Assembly: GCF_900141845.1 (NCBI RefSeq)
Contig: NZ_FQZB01000010.1
Span: 62,001-126,000 of the forward strand
Direction: 5' to 3'
From: Clostridium cavendishii DSM 21758
GTDB taxonomy: Bacteria; Bacillota; Clostridia; Clostridiales; Clostridiaceae
Length of the DNA stretch: 64,000 nt
Under the pieces are notes generated by a model, which ran no database searches, had not been told where the DNA came from, and worked only from the letters and a program-made list of their open reading frames with translations. Below, one piece after another: positions 9,113 through 16,609 of this stretch. The position numbers and the translations under genes were made by a program. The first letter of the stretch is position 1, and each line of letters starts with the position of its first letter.

Positions 9113-10117
9113 TTCAGCACTCTTCATTGATTTAGCTTGAGCTATCATTTGAGGTAGCACTTTATTTAAATCTCCAACTATAGCATAGTCAGCAACTTTC
9201 ATTATTGGAGCATTAGCATCTTTATTTACAGCAATTATCATATCTGAATCTTGCATACCTGCTGTATGTTGTATAGCTCCTGATATACCACATGCAATGT
9301 ATATTGTAGGTCTTACAGTTTTACCAGTTTGACCAACTTGGTAATCTCTTTCTATCCAACCTTTTTCAACTGCAGCTCTTGAAGCTCCAACTGTTCCGCC
9401 TAATACGTCAGCTAATTCTTGAAGCATAGCAAAAGTTTCTTTGCTTCCAACTCCTCTACCACCAGATACTATAATGTTAGCTTCTGATATATCAACTATA
9501 TCTTTATGTTCTTTAACAACTTTAACAACTTTAGTTCTGATATCACCTTCTGCAAAAGTTATATCTACTTTTTCTACTTTATAATCAGCATTTAAAGTTT
9601 CAACCTTTGAGAATACTCCTGGTCTAACTGTAGCCATTTGTGGTCTATGTTCTGGACATGCTATTGTAGCCATTAAGTTACCACCAAATGCTGGTCTTGT
9701 AGCTAAAAGATCTCCATTTTCAACTTCAACATCTAAAACTGTACAGTCAGCTGTAAGACCTGTTGAAAGTCTAGCAGCAACTCTTGGACCTAAATCTCTT
9801 CCTATGAAAGTAGCTCCTATGAAAAGTATTCCTGGTTTTCTTTCAGTAGCTAATTCACATATAGCTTTAGTGTATCCATCAGTTGTGTAGTTTGCTAAAG
9901 CTTCATTATCAACAACTAATATTTCATCAGCTCCATGAGTTCCTAATTCTTTAGCTAAACCTTCTATGTTATGACCTAATAAAAGAGCAGTTAATTTAAC
10001 TCCTAATTTATCAGCTATCTTTCTTCCTTCACCTAATAGTTCTAGTGAAACTTTTTGTAATTTGCCTTCTCTTTGTTCAGCGAAGACCCAAACGCCTTTG
10101 TAATCTGCTATATTCAT
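9110..10117 (-). CDS. etfA: Electron transfer flavoprotein, alpha subunit
   Basis: FAD-binding subunit of the EtfAB heterodimer that works with butyryl-CoA dehydrogenase. In clostridia this complex performs flavin-based electron bifurcation from NADH to crotonyl-CoA and ferredoxin. It has 335 residues. The C-terminal FAD-binding region carries SGGRGVGSKE, GASRAAVEKGW, QVGQTGKTVRP and ACGISGAIQH. Three possible starts (TTG-ATG-ATG) follow AGGAGGT. I chose the last ATG at 10117, with an 8-base spacing. It lies 19 bases after etfB. Confidence 0.95.
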   Translation of the reverse strand: MNIADYKGVWVFAEQREGKLQKVSLELLGEGRKIADKLGVKLTALLLGHNIEGLAKELGTHGADEILVVDNEALANYTTDGYTKAICELATERKPGILFIGATFIGRDLGPRVAARLSTGLTADCTVLDVEVENGDLLATRPAFGGNLMATIACPEHRPQMATVRPGVFSKVETLNADYKVEKVDITFAEGDIRTKVVKVVKEHKDIVDISEANIIVSGGRGVGSKETFAMLQELADVLGGTVGASRAAVEKGWIERDYQVGQTGKTVRPTIYIACGISGAIQHTAGMQDSDMIIAVNKDANAPIMKVADYAIVGDLNKVLPQMIAQAKSMKSAE

Positions 10118-10136
10118 CATCAATACCTCCTAAATC

Positions 10137-10919
10137 TTAGATGTAGTGTTTTTCTTTTAATTTTCCTAGTACATAGCTTACAGCTTCATCTACTGGCTTA
10201 TTAACAATAAGTTCTCCAGCGCCCTTAACTTCTTTAGTCATTGACTTTTTAACTTTTGTTGGAGACCCCTTAAGTCCTAAAACCGCTTTATCTACATCTA
10301 TATCATCAGCTGACCATATAGTGATTTCTTTGTTTTTAGTATCAAATATGTGAGCAACGTTCATATATCTTGGTTTATTTAATTCTTCGATAGCTGTTAA
10401 TAATACTGGTGCTTTAACTTCGATTAATTCATAACCATCTTCTAAAGCTCTGTTTACTAATAATCCATCTTCTTTAACTTCTACACCTTGAACATAAGTT
10501 ACTTGTGGAATTCCTAAGTGTTCTGCAATTTCTGGACCAACTTGTGCAGTATCTCCATCAATCGCTTGTCTTCCAGCAAATATTATATCATATTCTAATT
10601 TCTTTATAGCTCCTGCTAAAGCTTTTGAGGTTGCAAGTGTATCTGCTCCAGCAAATGCTCTATCAGTTATTAATATTGCTTCATCAGCACCCATGCATAA
10701 TGCTTCTCTTAAAGCATTTTGTGCTTGAGGAGGTCCCATACTTACTACAGTAATCTTTGCTCCTTTAGCATCTTTTATTCTTAAAGCTTCTTCTAAAGCG
10801 TGCTTATCTTCTGGATTTATTATTGATGGAACACCATCTCTTATAAGAGTTCCTGTTTTAGGATCTATTTTAACTGCTGTAGTATCTGGAACTTGTTTTA
10901 AACAAACTACTATATTCAT
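10137..10919 (-). CDS. etfB: Electron transfer flavoprotein, beta subunit
   Basis: 260-residue partner of EtfA. The start MNIVVCLKQVPDTTAVKID and the family signature around AGRQAIDGDTAQVGPEIAEHLG are intact. In bifurcating Etf proteins this subunit binds the second FAD and NADH. The GGGAGGG ribosome binding site lies 8 bases upstream. It sits between bcd and etfA with 19-base gaps on both sides, so it is certainly cotranscribed. Confidence 0.95.
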   Translation of the reverse strand: MNIVVCLKQVPDTTAVKIDPKTGTLIRDGVPSIINPEDKHALEEALRIKDAKGAKITVVSMGPPQAQNALREALCMGADEAILITDRAFAGADTLATSKALAGAIKKLEYDIIFAGRQAIDGDTAQVGPEIAEHLGIPQVTYVQGVEVKEDGLLVNRALEDGYELIEVKAPVLLTAIEELNKPRYMNVAHIFDTKNKEITIWSADDIDVDKAVLGLKGSPTKVKKSMTKEVKGAGELIVNKPVDEAVSYVLGKLKEKHYI

Positions 10920-10938
10920 TAATCGTGCCCTCCCTAAA

Positions 10939-12078
10939 TTATCTTAAAACGCTTCCTGCGATAACCATTTTTTGAACTTCTGAAGTACCTTCGTAGATTT
11001 CTGTTATCTTAGCATCTCTCATCATTCTTTCTACTGGATATTCTTTTGTATATCCATATCCACCAAAGATTTGAACTGCCTTTGTAGTAACATCCATAGC
11101 TACTTCAGCTGCAAATAATTTAGCTCTAGCAGCTTCTACAGTGTATGGAAGTCCTGCATCTTTTAAGCATGCAGCTTTATATACTAAATGCTTAGCAGCT
11201 TCTATTTTAGTATCCATTTCAGCTATCATCCATTGTAATCCTTGGAATGCTGATAATGGTCTACCAAATTGTTTTCTTTCTTTCATGTAATTTACAGCTT
11301 CTTCAAAAGCTCCTTCTGCTATACCTAAAGCTTGAGCTGCTATACCGATTCTACCACCATCAAGTGTTTTCATTGCTATACCAAAGCCTTTTCCTTCTCT
11401 TCCAAGTAGGTTTTCTTTTGGTACTATACAGTTTTCCATGATAAGTTCTGTAGTTGAAGATGCTCTTATTCCTAGCTTATCTTCTTTCTTACCTATTGAG
11501 AAACCTGGGAATGATTTTTCAACTACGAAAGCTGATATTCCTCTAGTTCCTTGGCTTCTATCAGTCATAGCAAATATTATGAAAGTCTCTGCAACTCCAC
11601 CATTTGTGATGAAGATTTTACTTCCGTTTAATATATAGTTATCACCATCTAAAACTGCAACTGTTTGTTGTCCTGCAGCATCAGTTCCTGCGTTTGGTTC
11701 AGTTAATCCAAAAGCACCTATTTTTCTACCAGTTGCAAGATCTGGTAAGTATTTTTCTTTTTGAGCTGGAGTTCCGAATTCATTTATTACTGAACCACAA
11801 AGTGATGTATGAGCTGAAACTATAACTCCTGTTGTTCCGCAAACCTTTGATAATTCTTCAACAGCTATGATGTATGATAATACATCTCCACCGGCACCAC
11901 CATATTCTTTACTAAATGGAATACCCATCATACCTAACTTAGCCATTTTTTGTACATTTTCCATTGGAAATTCTTCTGTTTCATCAATTTCAGCAGCAAT
12001 TGGTTTCACTTCATTTATTGCGAATTCTCTAACCATTTGTCTCACTAATTGTTGTTCTCTTGTTAACTCAAAATTCAT
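10939..12078 (-). CDS. bcd: Butyryl-CoA dehydrogenase
   Basis: FAD acyl-CoA dehydrogenase that reduces crotonyl-CoA to butyryl-CoA together with EtfAB. It has 379 residues. The FAD/substrate motif FGLTEPNAGTDAAGQQT is at about 125-142, ITNGG follows, and the catalytic Glu lies in IYEGTSEVQ near the C-terminus. The C-terminal FGGYGYTKEYPVERMMRDAKI block is typical for short-chain family members. It is the second gene of the operon, 29 bases after crt. Confidence 0.95.
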   Translation of the reverse strand: MNFELTREQQLVRQMVREFAINEVKPIAAEIDETEEFPMENVQKMAKLGMMGIPFSKEYGGAGGDVLSYIIAVEELSKVCGTTGVIVSAHTSLCGSVINEFGTPAQKEKYLPDLATGRKIGAFGLTEPNAGTDAAGQQTVAVLDGDNYILNGSKIFITNGGVAETFIIFAMTDRSQGTRGISAFVVEKSFPGFSIGKKEDKLGIRASSTTELIMENCIVPKENLLGREGKGFGIAMKTLDGGRIGIAAQALGIAEGAFEEAVNYMKERKQFGRPLSAFQGLQWMIAEMDTKIEAAKHLVYKAACLKDAGLPYTVEAARAKLFAAEVAMDVTTKAVQIFGGYGYTKEYPVERMMRDAKITEIYEGTSEVQKMVIAGSVLR

Positions 12079-12107
12079 TGACGATACCTCCTTATTGCAC
12101 GTTCCTA

Positions 12108-12890
12108 TTATTTATTTTGGAAATTCTTTGCTCTTTTTTCCATAAAAGCAGTCATTCCTTCTTTTTGATCTTCTGATGAGAAACATTTTCCGAAATCTTC
12201 AGCTTCTATAACTATAGCTTCATCTATTCCTACTTGCATTCCTCTATTTATAGCATCCTTACATAGCTTAACAGCTATAGGAGCATTGCTAGCTATTTTA
12301 GTAGCCATTGCTACAGCTTCATCCATTAAAACTTCTGGTGCAACTACTTTGTTTACTAATCCTATTCTTAAAGCTTCATCAGCTTTTATTATGTCACATG
12401 TATATATAAGTTCTTTAGCTTTTCCTTCTCCAACTATTCTTGGAAGTCTTTGAGTTCCACCAAAACCTGGAGTAATTCCAAGACCTGCTTCTGGTTGACC
12501 AAACTTAGCTTTTTCTGATGCGATTCTAATATCACATGCCATAGCAAGTTCACAACCTCCACCTAAAGCAAAACCTGGAATAGCAGCTATAACTGGTTTG
12601 TTTAAGTTTTCAAGTCTTCTAAATACATTATTACCTAATGTACCAAAAGCAATTCCTTCTTCTTCATTTAAATCTTTCATTTCTGAAATATCTGCACCTG
12701 CAACAAAAGCTTTATCTCCAGCTCCTGTTAAAATAACTACATAGATTTCATTGTCTAATTCTAAATTTTCTAGCACTGCATCAATATCTTTTAAAGTATC
12801 AGAATTTAAAGCATTTAAAGCTTTAGGTCTATTGATAGTTACAGTGGCTACATTACCCTTCTTTTCAAGAATAACATTTTTTAATTCCAT
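12108..12890 (-). CDS. crt: 3-hydroxybutyryl-CoA dehydratase (crotonase)
   Basis: Dehydrates 3-hydroxybutyryl-CoA to crotonyl-CoA. It has 260 residues, the usual crotonase length. The oxyanion-hole loop FVAGADISEM and the helix GGGCELAMACDIRIAS are present, and the two catalytic glutamates are in GGCE and GQPEAG. It is the first gene of the butyryl-CoA operon, with AAGGAGG upstream. A Rex box and a near-consensus promoter lie between it and rex. No thiolase gene is in this window. Confidence 0.95.
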   Translation of the reverse strand: MELKNVILEKKGNVATVTINRPKALNALNSDTLKDIDAVLENLELDNEIYVVILTGAGDKAFVAGADISEMKDLNEEEGIAFGTLGNNVFRRLENLNKPVIAAIPGFALGGGCELAMACDIRIASEKAKFGQPEAGLGITPGFGGTQRLPRIVGEGKAKELIYTCDIIKADEALRIGLVNKVVAPEVLMDEAVAMATKIASNAPIAVKLCKDAINRGMQVGIDEAIVIEAEDFGKCFSSEDQKEGMTAFMEKRAKNFQNK

Positions 12891-12972
12891 TAGTTGATCC
12901 TCCTTATATTAACCCTATAGTTTTTAAACTAAGTAACAAAATTGAATAAAATTGGATACAAATATTAATTCT

Positions 12973-12990
12973 TTGTTAATTTCCTAACAA
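12973..12990. promoter_or_regulatory. Rex box in the crt leader
   Basis: TTGTTAATTTCCTAACAA matches the Rex consensus TTGTTAA-N4-TTAACAA with a single deviation. It lies about 83 bases before the crt start and about 40 bases downstream of the predicted transcription start. The rex gene is adjacent. Rex represses such fermentation operons when NADH/NAD is low. Confidence 0.88.
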
Positions 12991-13003
12991 ATATAATGAA
13001 AAT

Positions 13004-13031
13004 AATTGAAGTGATTACATTCACTTCAATT
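13004..13031 (-). terminator. Hairpin after rex, at the crt transcription start
   Basis: AATTGAAGTGA and TCACTTCAATT form an 11-base perfect stem with a 6-base loop, followed on the reverse strand by ATTATTTTC. It is a likely rex terminator, although it starts only 4 bases after the -10 box of the crt promoter. It would therefore also form the 5' end of the crt mRNA. Confidence 0.6.
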
Positions 13032-13034
13032 ACG

Positions 13035-13063
13035 ATTATAATCTATCGTGAAACCTTTTGCAA
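13035..13063 (-). promoter_or_regulatory. Promoter of the crt operon
   Basis: On the reverse strand TTGCAA (13058-13063) and TATAAT (13035-13040) are separated by 17 bases. Predicted transcription start near 13028. Confidence 0.7.
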
Positions 13064-13098
13064 TTATTTTTTACATTTAAATAATTAAATTTTCTGAT

Positions 13099-13734
13099 TT
13101 ATTTTTCTTCATTTTGGTTTAACAAATATACCAAAGTTAGTAAACTTTCGCTTAAATGAACATTTTCAACAGTTACATCTTCTGGCACATCTAAATCAAC
13201 TGGAGCAAAGTTCCATATTGCCTTTACACCGTTTACTACCAGTTCATTGCTTACTTTTTGAGCGTTAACCCTTGGCACACATATGAATGCTATATCTACT
13301 GAATTTTCAACTAAAAAAGTCTTTAATTCATCTATATCTTGTATACCTACATCTCTTATTTTTATTCCTATTAATTTAGGATTTGCATCAAATATTCCTA
13401 TAAGATTAAAACCTAATCTATCAAATTTATAATTTGCTATTGCTTGGCCAATATTTCCAGCCCCAACTATTATAGTATTATATTTTTTGTTAAGTCCTAA
13501 TATAGAACTTATTTGGTTATATAGTTCTCTTACATTATAACCATAACCTTGTTGTCCGAAATCCCCAAAACAATTTAAATCTTGACGTATTTGTGATGCT
13601 GTAAAACCTATTTTTTCACTTAATTCTTTAGACGATATTCTATCAACATCATTATTCATTAATTCATTTAAATATCTATGGTATTTCGGAAGCCTTTTTA
13701 TAACCGCCATTGATATATTCTTTTTCTTTTCCAT
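13099..13734 (-). CDS. rex: Redox-sensing transcriptional repressor Rex
   Basis: NADH/NAD-responsive repressor of fermentation genes. It has 211 residues from the ATG at 13734, which has an AGAGGTG site; a longer frame to 13770 lacks one. The N-terminal winged helix includes VIKRLPKYHRYL, ELSEKIGFTASQIRQDLNCFG and QQGYGYNV. The Rossmann domain begins with the typical VGAGNIGQAI, and IWNFAPVDLDVP and the domain-swapped C-terminal helix follow. It lies directly upstream of the operon that carries its binding site. Confidence 0.95.
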   Translation of the reverse strand: MEKKKNISMAVIKRLPKYHRYLNELMNNDVDRISSKELSEKIGFTASQIRQDLNCFGDFGQQGYGYNVRELYNQISSILGLNKKYNTIIVGAGNIGQAIANYKFDRLGFNLIGIFDANPKLIGIKIRDVGIQDIDELKTFLVENSVDIAFICVPRVNAQKVSNELVVNGVKAIWNFAPVDLDVPEDVTVENVHLSESLLTLVYLLNQNEEK

Positions 13735-13763
13735 TCTTTCACCTCTTCTTGTATTTAAGTGAG

Positions 13764-13945
13764 AATCCAAATCTTAGATTTGGTTATTCGAACTTACTCC
13801 TACGAATGTAATGAGTAGGAGTTTCCTTTTTACTAATCCAAATCTTAGATTTGGCTATTCGAACTTACTCCTACGAATGCATATGAGTAGGAATTCCATT
13901 TTTATTAAGCCAAATTTTAGTTTGGTTATTCGAACTTACTTCCTC
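13764..13945 (+). repeat. Three tandem hairpin repeats upstream of rex
   Basis: Copies start near 13764, 13835 and 13907, with a period of about 71 bases. A unit has a CCAAATCTTAGATTTGG palindrome, the spacer TTATTCGAACTTACTC, and a second hairpin CCTACGAATG...GAGTAGG ending in AGTTTCC. The third copy is truncated after the spacer. The family is shared with 9005-9112. About 370 bases (13771-14140) here hold no gene. Confidence 0.85.
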
Positions 13946-14140
13946 ACTGAACAACTTTTATATAAATTAATTAAATCTAAAATTTTAAAATTATGTTCCA
14001 TTATATATATTACCATATTTTCAACTACTTAATCTATATTTTAACATCCTTTTCGTCAAACAAAATATAGAAATTCCTATTGTTTATATTAATATAAACA
14101 ATTTATTATTATAAAAATACAAATCAATGCTTATAAACTC

Positions 14141-14815
14141 CTAAATTTTTAAGTTAAACACTCTAGCAATTTCACTTATTTTCCCATATAAAAGTATATT
14201 ATCTCCACTTTCAATTATATATTGACTATTAGCAAAACCTATAAAATCATTTCCCTTATCTATATTTAAAATTATTATCTTATGAGGTTTTAAATTTGAA
14301 TCTCTAAGTCTAACACCTATAAGTGGAGAACTCTCATCTATAAACACATTAAAAATACCATATCCCTTTGCTCTTGTAACTAATTTATATAATTTATTGG
14401 AACTTTTAAATCCTTTTCTTTTCTTCACTATAAGATCCTCTACTATATCGTCAAACCAAGAAATAAAAGCTTTATTTTTGAAAATTAAAAATAGGAGAAT
14501 AACACATATTACTACTACTATTACATTTTCAAAAGATATTGAGCTTTTTATAAAATCAACAAAGAAAGATATACCCGTAACCAATCCTACATATCCTAAC
14601 AACATAACTGCTTGTGCTAGATGTCTTCTAGTATCATGTTGTGTTATAAGTTCTGACTCTTTAGTTGTAAACCCAACACCTGTTAAAAGAGAAATAACTT
14701 GAAATCTTGCTTTTTCTTCCGTTAAACCTGTTAATTTAAATAATACTGTTATAACTTCAATAATTATTAAAAATATCATTATTGCTAATAAAAAATATAT
14801 AATCATATTATTCAC
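14141..14815 (-). CDS. Membrane protein with TrkA-C (RCK_C) domain
   Basis: A 224-residue protein with three hydrophobic segments (about 3-25, 67-87 and 92-112), then a cytoplasmic TrkA-C domain at about 145-224 (SPLIGVRLRDSNLKPHKIIILNI and ESGDNILLYGKISEI). Domains of this kind bind nucleotides or ions and gate potassium channels and transporters. The membrane part shows no potassium selectivity filter, so it is not an obvious channel itself. Single gene, divergent from ferritin. A regulatory role in ion transport is inference. Confidence 0.75.
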   Translation of the reverse strand: MNNMIIYFLLAIMIFLIIIEVITVLFKLTGLTEEKARFQVISLLTGVGFTTKESELITQHDTRRHLAQAVMLLGYVGLVTGISFFVDFIKSSISFENVIVVVICVILLFLIFKNKAFISWFDDIVEDLIVKKRKGFKSSNKLYKLVTRAKGYGIFNVFIDESSPLIGVRLRDSNLKPHKIIILNIDKGNDFIGFANSQYIIESGDNILLYGKISEIARVFNLKI

Positions 14816-15157
14816 CCCTAGCCTAAATTTAAACCTTCCAAATTTTATCGTTTTACTGTATAAAATCTTTATTGTTTATTATATATAAGTTGTACTATTC
14901 TCTCAGCGGTTTAATCTCAAATTTTTTTTAGATATATAAGTTATATTCATTATTTCTATTTGATTAAATATAAAATTTAAATTGCAACATATATATTATA
15001 ATATTTTTAATTAATTGTTTAATACTAAAAATATCATTTATTATATTATCTTGATATCATTTTTCTTCTGTAAAAATATTTAACAATATTATTCTTTAAC
15101 ATTTGATTATTTGTAAAATAACTATTATAATATTAATTAACAATAATTATATAATAT

Positions 15158-15177
15158 TAATTATTATATAATAATTA
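15158..15177. promoter_or_regulatory. PerR/Fur-like palindrome upstream of ferritin
   Basis: TAATTATTATATAATAATTA is a perfect 20-base palindrome, 41 bases before the ferritin start. It resembles PerR (TTATAATNATTATAA) and Fur boxes. The 400-base region 14816-15218 is extremely AT-rich, so chance palindromes are frequent. Confidence 0.5.
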
Positions 15178-15218
15178 CAAATAACTAAATTTTATAATAT
15201 AACTTTAGGAGGTTTATT

Positions 15219-15728
15219 ATGTTAAGCAAAAATTTATTAAACACATTAAATAATCAAGTCAATTTTGAATTTTATTCATCTTACACTTATTTAGCTATGG
15301 CTTCTTACGCTGAATCTATAGATTTAACAGGATTTGCAAACTTTTTTAGAGTGCAAGCTCAAGAGGAACTTTTTCATGCTATGAAATTCTACGATTACAT
15401 ATTTCAAAAAAATGGTTTTGTAGAACTTAAAGCAATTCCTCAGCCTCAAATTGAATATGAAAATTTATTAGATGTATTTCAAAAAGGATATGATCATGAG
15501 CAGGCAGTGACTAAAAGAATATATGAGCTAGCTGATTTAGCTGCTGAAGAAAGAGAACACTCTACTATGAGTTTGTTAAAATGGTTTATAGATGAGCAAG
15601 TAGAAGAAGAAAATACTTTTAACTCTTTAATAAAGAAACTTAGAAGAGTTGAAGCCAATCCAGCTGCGCTTTATATGTTAGATGATGAATTAGCAACTAG
15701 AGTATTTACTCCACCTACAAACGCTTAA
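15219..15728 (+). CDS. ftnA: Non-haem ferritin
   Basis: Iron-storage ferritin of 169 residues that oxidises Fe(II) and stores ferric mineral in a 24-mer. Ferroxidase ligands are visible: Glu in QVNFEFYSSYTYLAM (about 17), Glu and His in QAQEELFHAMKFYDY (about 50-53), Glu in AEEREHSTMSLL (about 94), and QVEEENTF with Glu near 127. A perfect AGGAGGT precedes the ATG. It is a single gene under a possible PerR/Fur site, which fits iron or peroxide control. Confidence 0.93.
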   Translation: MLSKNLLNTLNNQVNFEFYSSYTYLAMASYAESIDLTGFANFFRVQAQEELFHAMKFYDYIFQKNGFVELKAIPQPQIEYENLLDVFQKGYDHEQAVTKRIYELADLAAEEREHSTMSLLKWFIDEQVEEENTFNSLIKKLRRVEANPAALYMLDDELATRVFTPPTNA

Positions 15729-15747
15729 TCATCTATAAAACAAGCTG

Positions 15748-15771
15748 AAAAGATTATTAATTATCTTTTTA
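15748..15771 (+). terminator. Weak terminator after ferritin
   Basis: AAAAGAT and ATCTTTT form a short stem followed by a T-rich stretch, 20 bases after the stop codon. Confidence 0.4.
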
Positions 15772-15873
15772 TATTTTATAAAAATGAGATTAAATAAGTA
15801 GTTCAAAGATTTAATCTAAAAATAAAAATTCAATTTATAAAGAACCATACTAATATATGGTAAATTACACTTT

Positions 15874-16025
15874 AAAAAAATGAGACTTATGTATAACACA
15901 ACCCACGTTATACATAAGTCTCACAAGTAAATTCAAAGCTAGATGAAAAGCTTCAATAACAATGTTGACAATCTAGTAAAATTTAATATTTTACTAACTC
16001 CCTATGCCTGAAAGTATTCTCAACG
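15874..16025 (-). ncRNA. Candidate small RNA, about 150 nt
   Basis: The reverse strand has a full promoter, a gene-free transcribed stretch, and a strong terminator: a perfect 17-base stem (15881-15897 with 15907-15923) followed by seven T. There is no convincing open frame inside. Internal hairpins are AGTAAAAT/ATTTTACT and AAGCT/AGCTT, and GTTGA...TCAAC could close the first one. No gene follows downstream on this strand before the convergent ferritin, so it is not a leader. I do not recognise a known RNA family. A clostridial 6S RNA or an unnamed small RNA are the alternatives. Confidence 0.65.
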
Positions 16026-16031
16026 TAAATG

Positions 16032-16060
16032 ATTATACGAAAAATTTCGACTAATGTCAA
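16032..16060 (-). promoter_or_regulatory. Consensus sigma-A promoter of the candidate small RNA
   Basis: On the reverse strand TTGACA (16055-16060) and TATAAT (16032-16037) are separated by 17 bases. This is one of the best promoters in the window. Confidence 0.8.
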
Positions 16061-16194
16061 CAATATAATTTTTCTATTTTTTGAATTTTATATTTTAATT
16101 TAATAATAACCATATTTATTTATGGAATACAAGAAAATTTGTCTATTATTTACTATTTATTAATATATAATTTCTCATATTATCAACATTTAAT

Positions 16195-16347
16195 TTAATG
16201 TAAAATTATTAAACTTGGAATAGTATATACTAAATATACTGATATAAATAGCACCCCCATCCATTTTATGGTTTTCTCTTTATTTCCCCCTATTATAAAG
16301 AAAATAATTCCTAGCACTAATAAGATTAAGAGCATATAACTAAGCAT
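16195..16347 (-). CDS. Small two-helix membrane protein, 50 residues
   Basis: An unannotated short gene on the reverse strand. ATG at 16347 follows GGAGGGGGAT, and the frame is open to TAA at 16195-16197. The product begins MLSYMLLILLVLGIIFFIIG, has a short positive loop (GNKEKTIKW), and a second hydrophobic helix (about 30-48). The strong ribosome binding site and the clean helix-loop-helix pattern argue for a real gene. Function unknown. It lies between the candidate small RNA and the metal ATPase gene, both on the same strand. Confidence 0.7.
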   Translation of the reverse strand: MLSYMLLILLVLGIIFFIIGGNKEKTIKWMGVLFISVYLVYTIPSLIILH

Positions 16348-16609
16348 ATCCCCCTCCATGCCTTATTTTCTATACTTCCTATTAATATGATAAATATATT
16401 GTAAATTATTACAGTCTAATGTTAAATTCTTGTAAAGTGCATTTATATTTATTGCAATTTACAATCTGCAATTATCTTAATTAATTGTTAAACATAAAAT
16501 AAATGCACTATTAAATTTAACTTGTAGCAATCAAAATACAATATATATAATTAAAAAAATAATGAATCGACTAACCTAATATATCGACTCATTATTTTTA
16601 ATAGTAATC

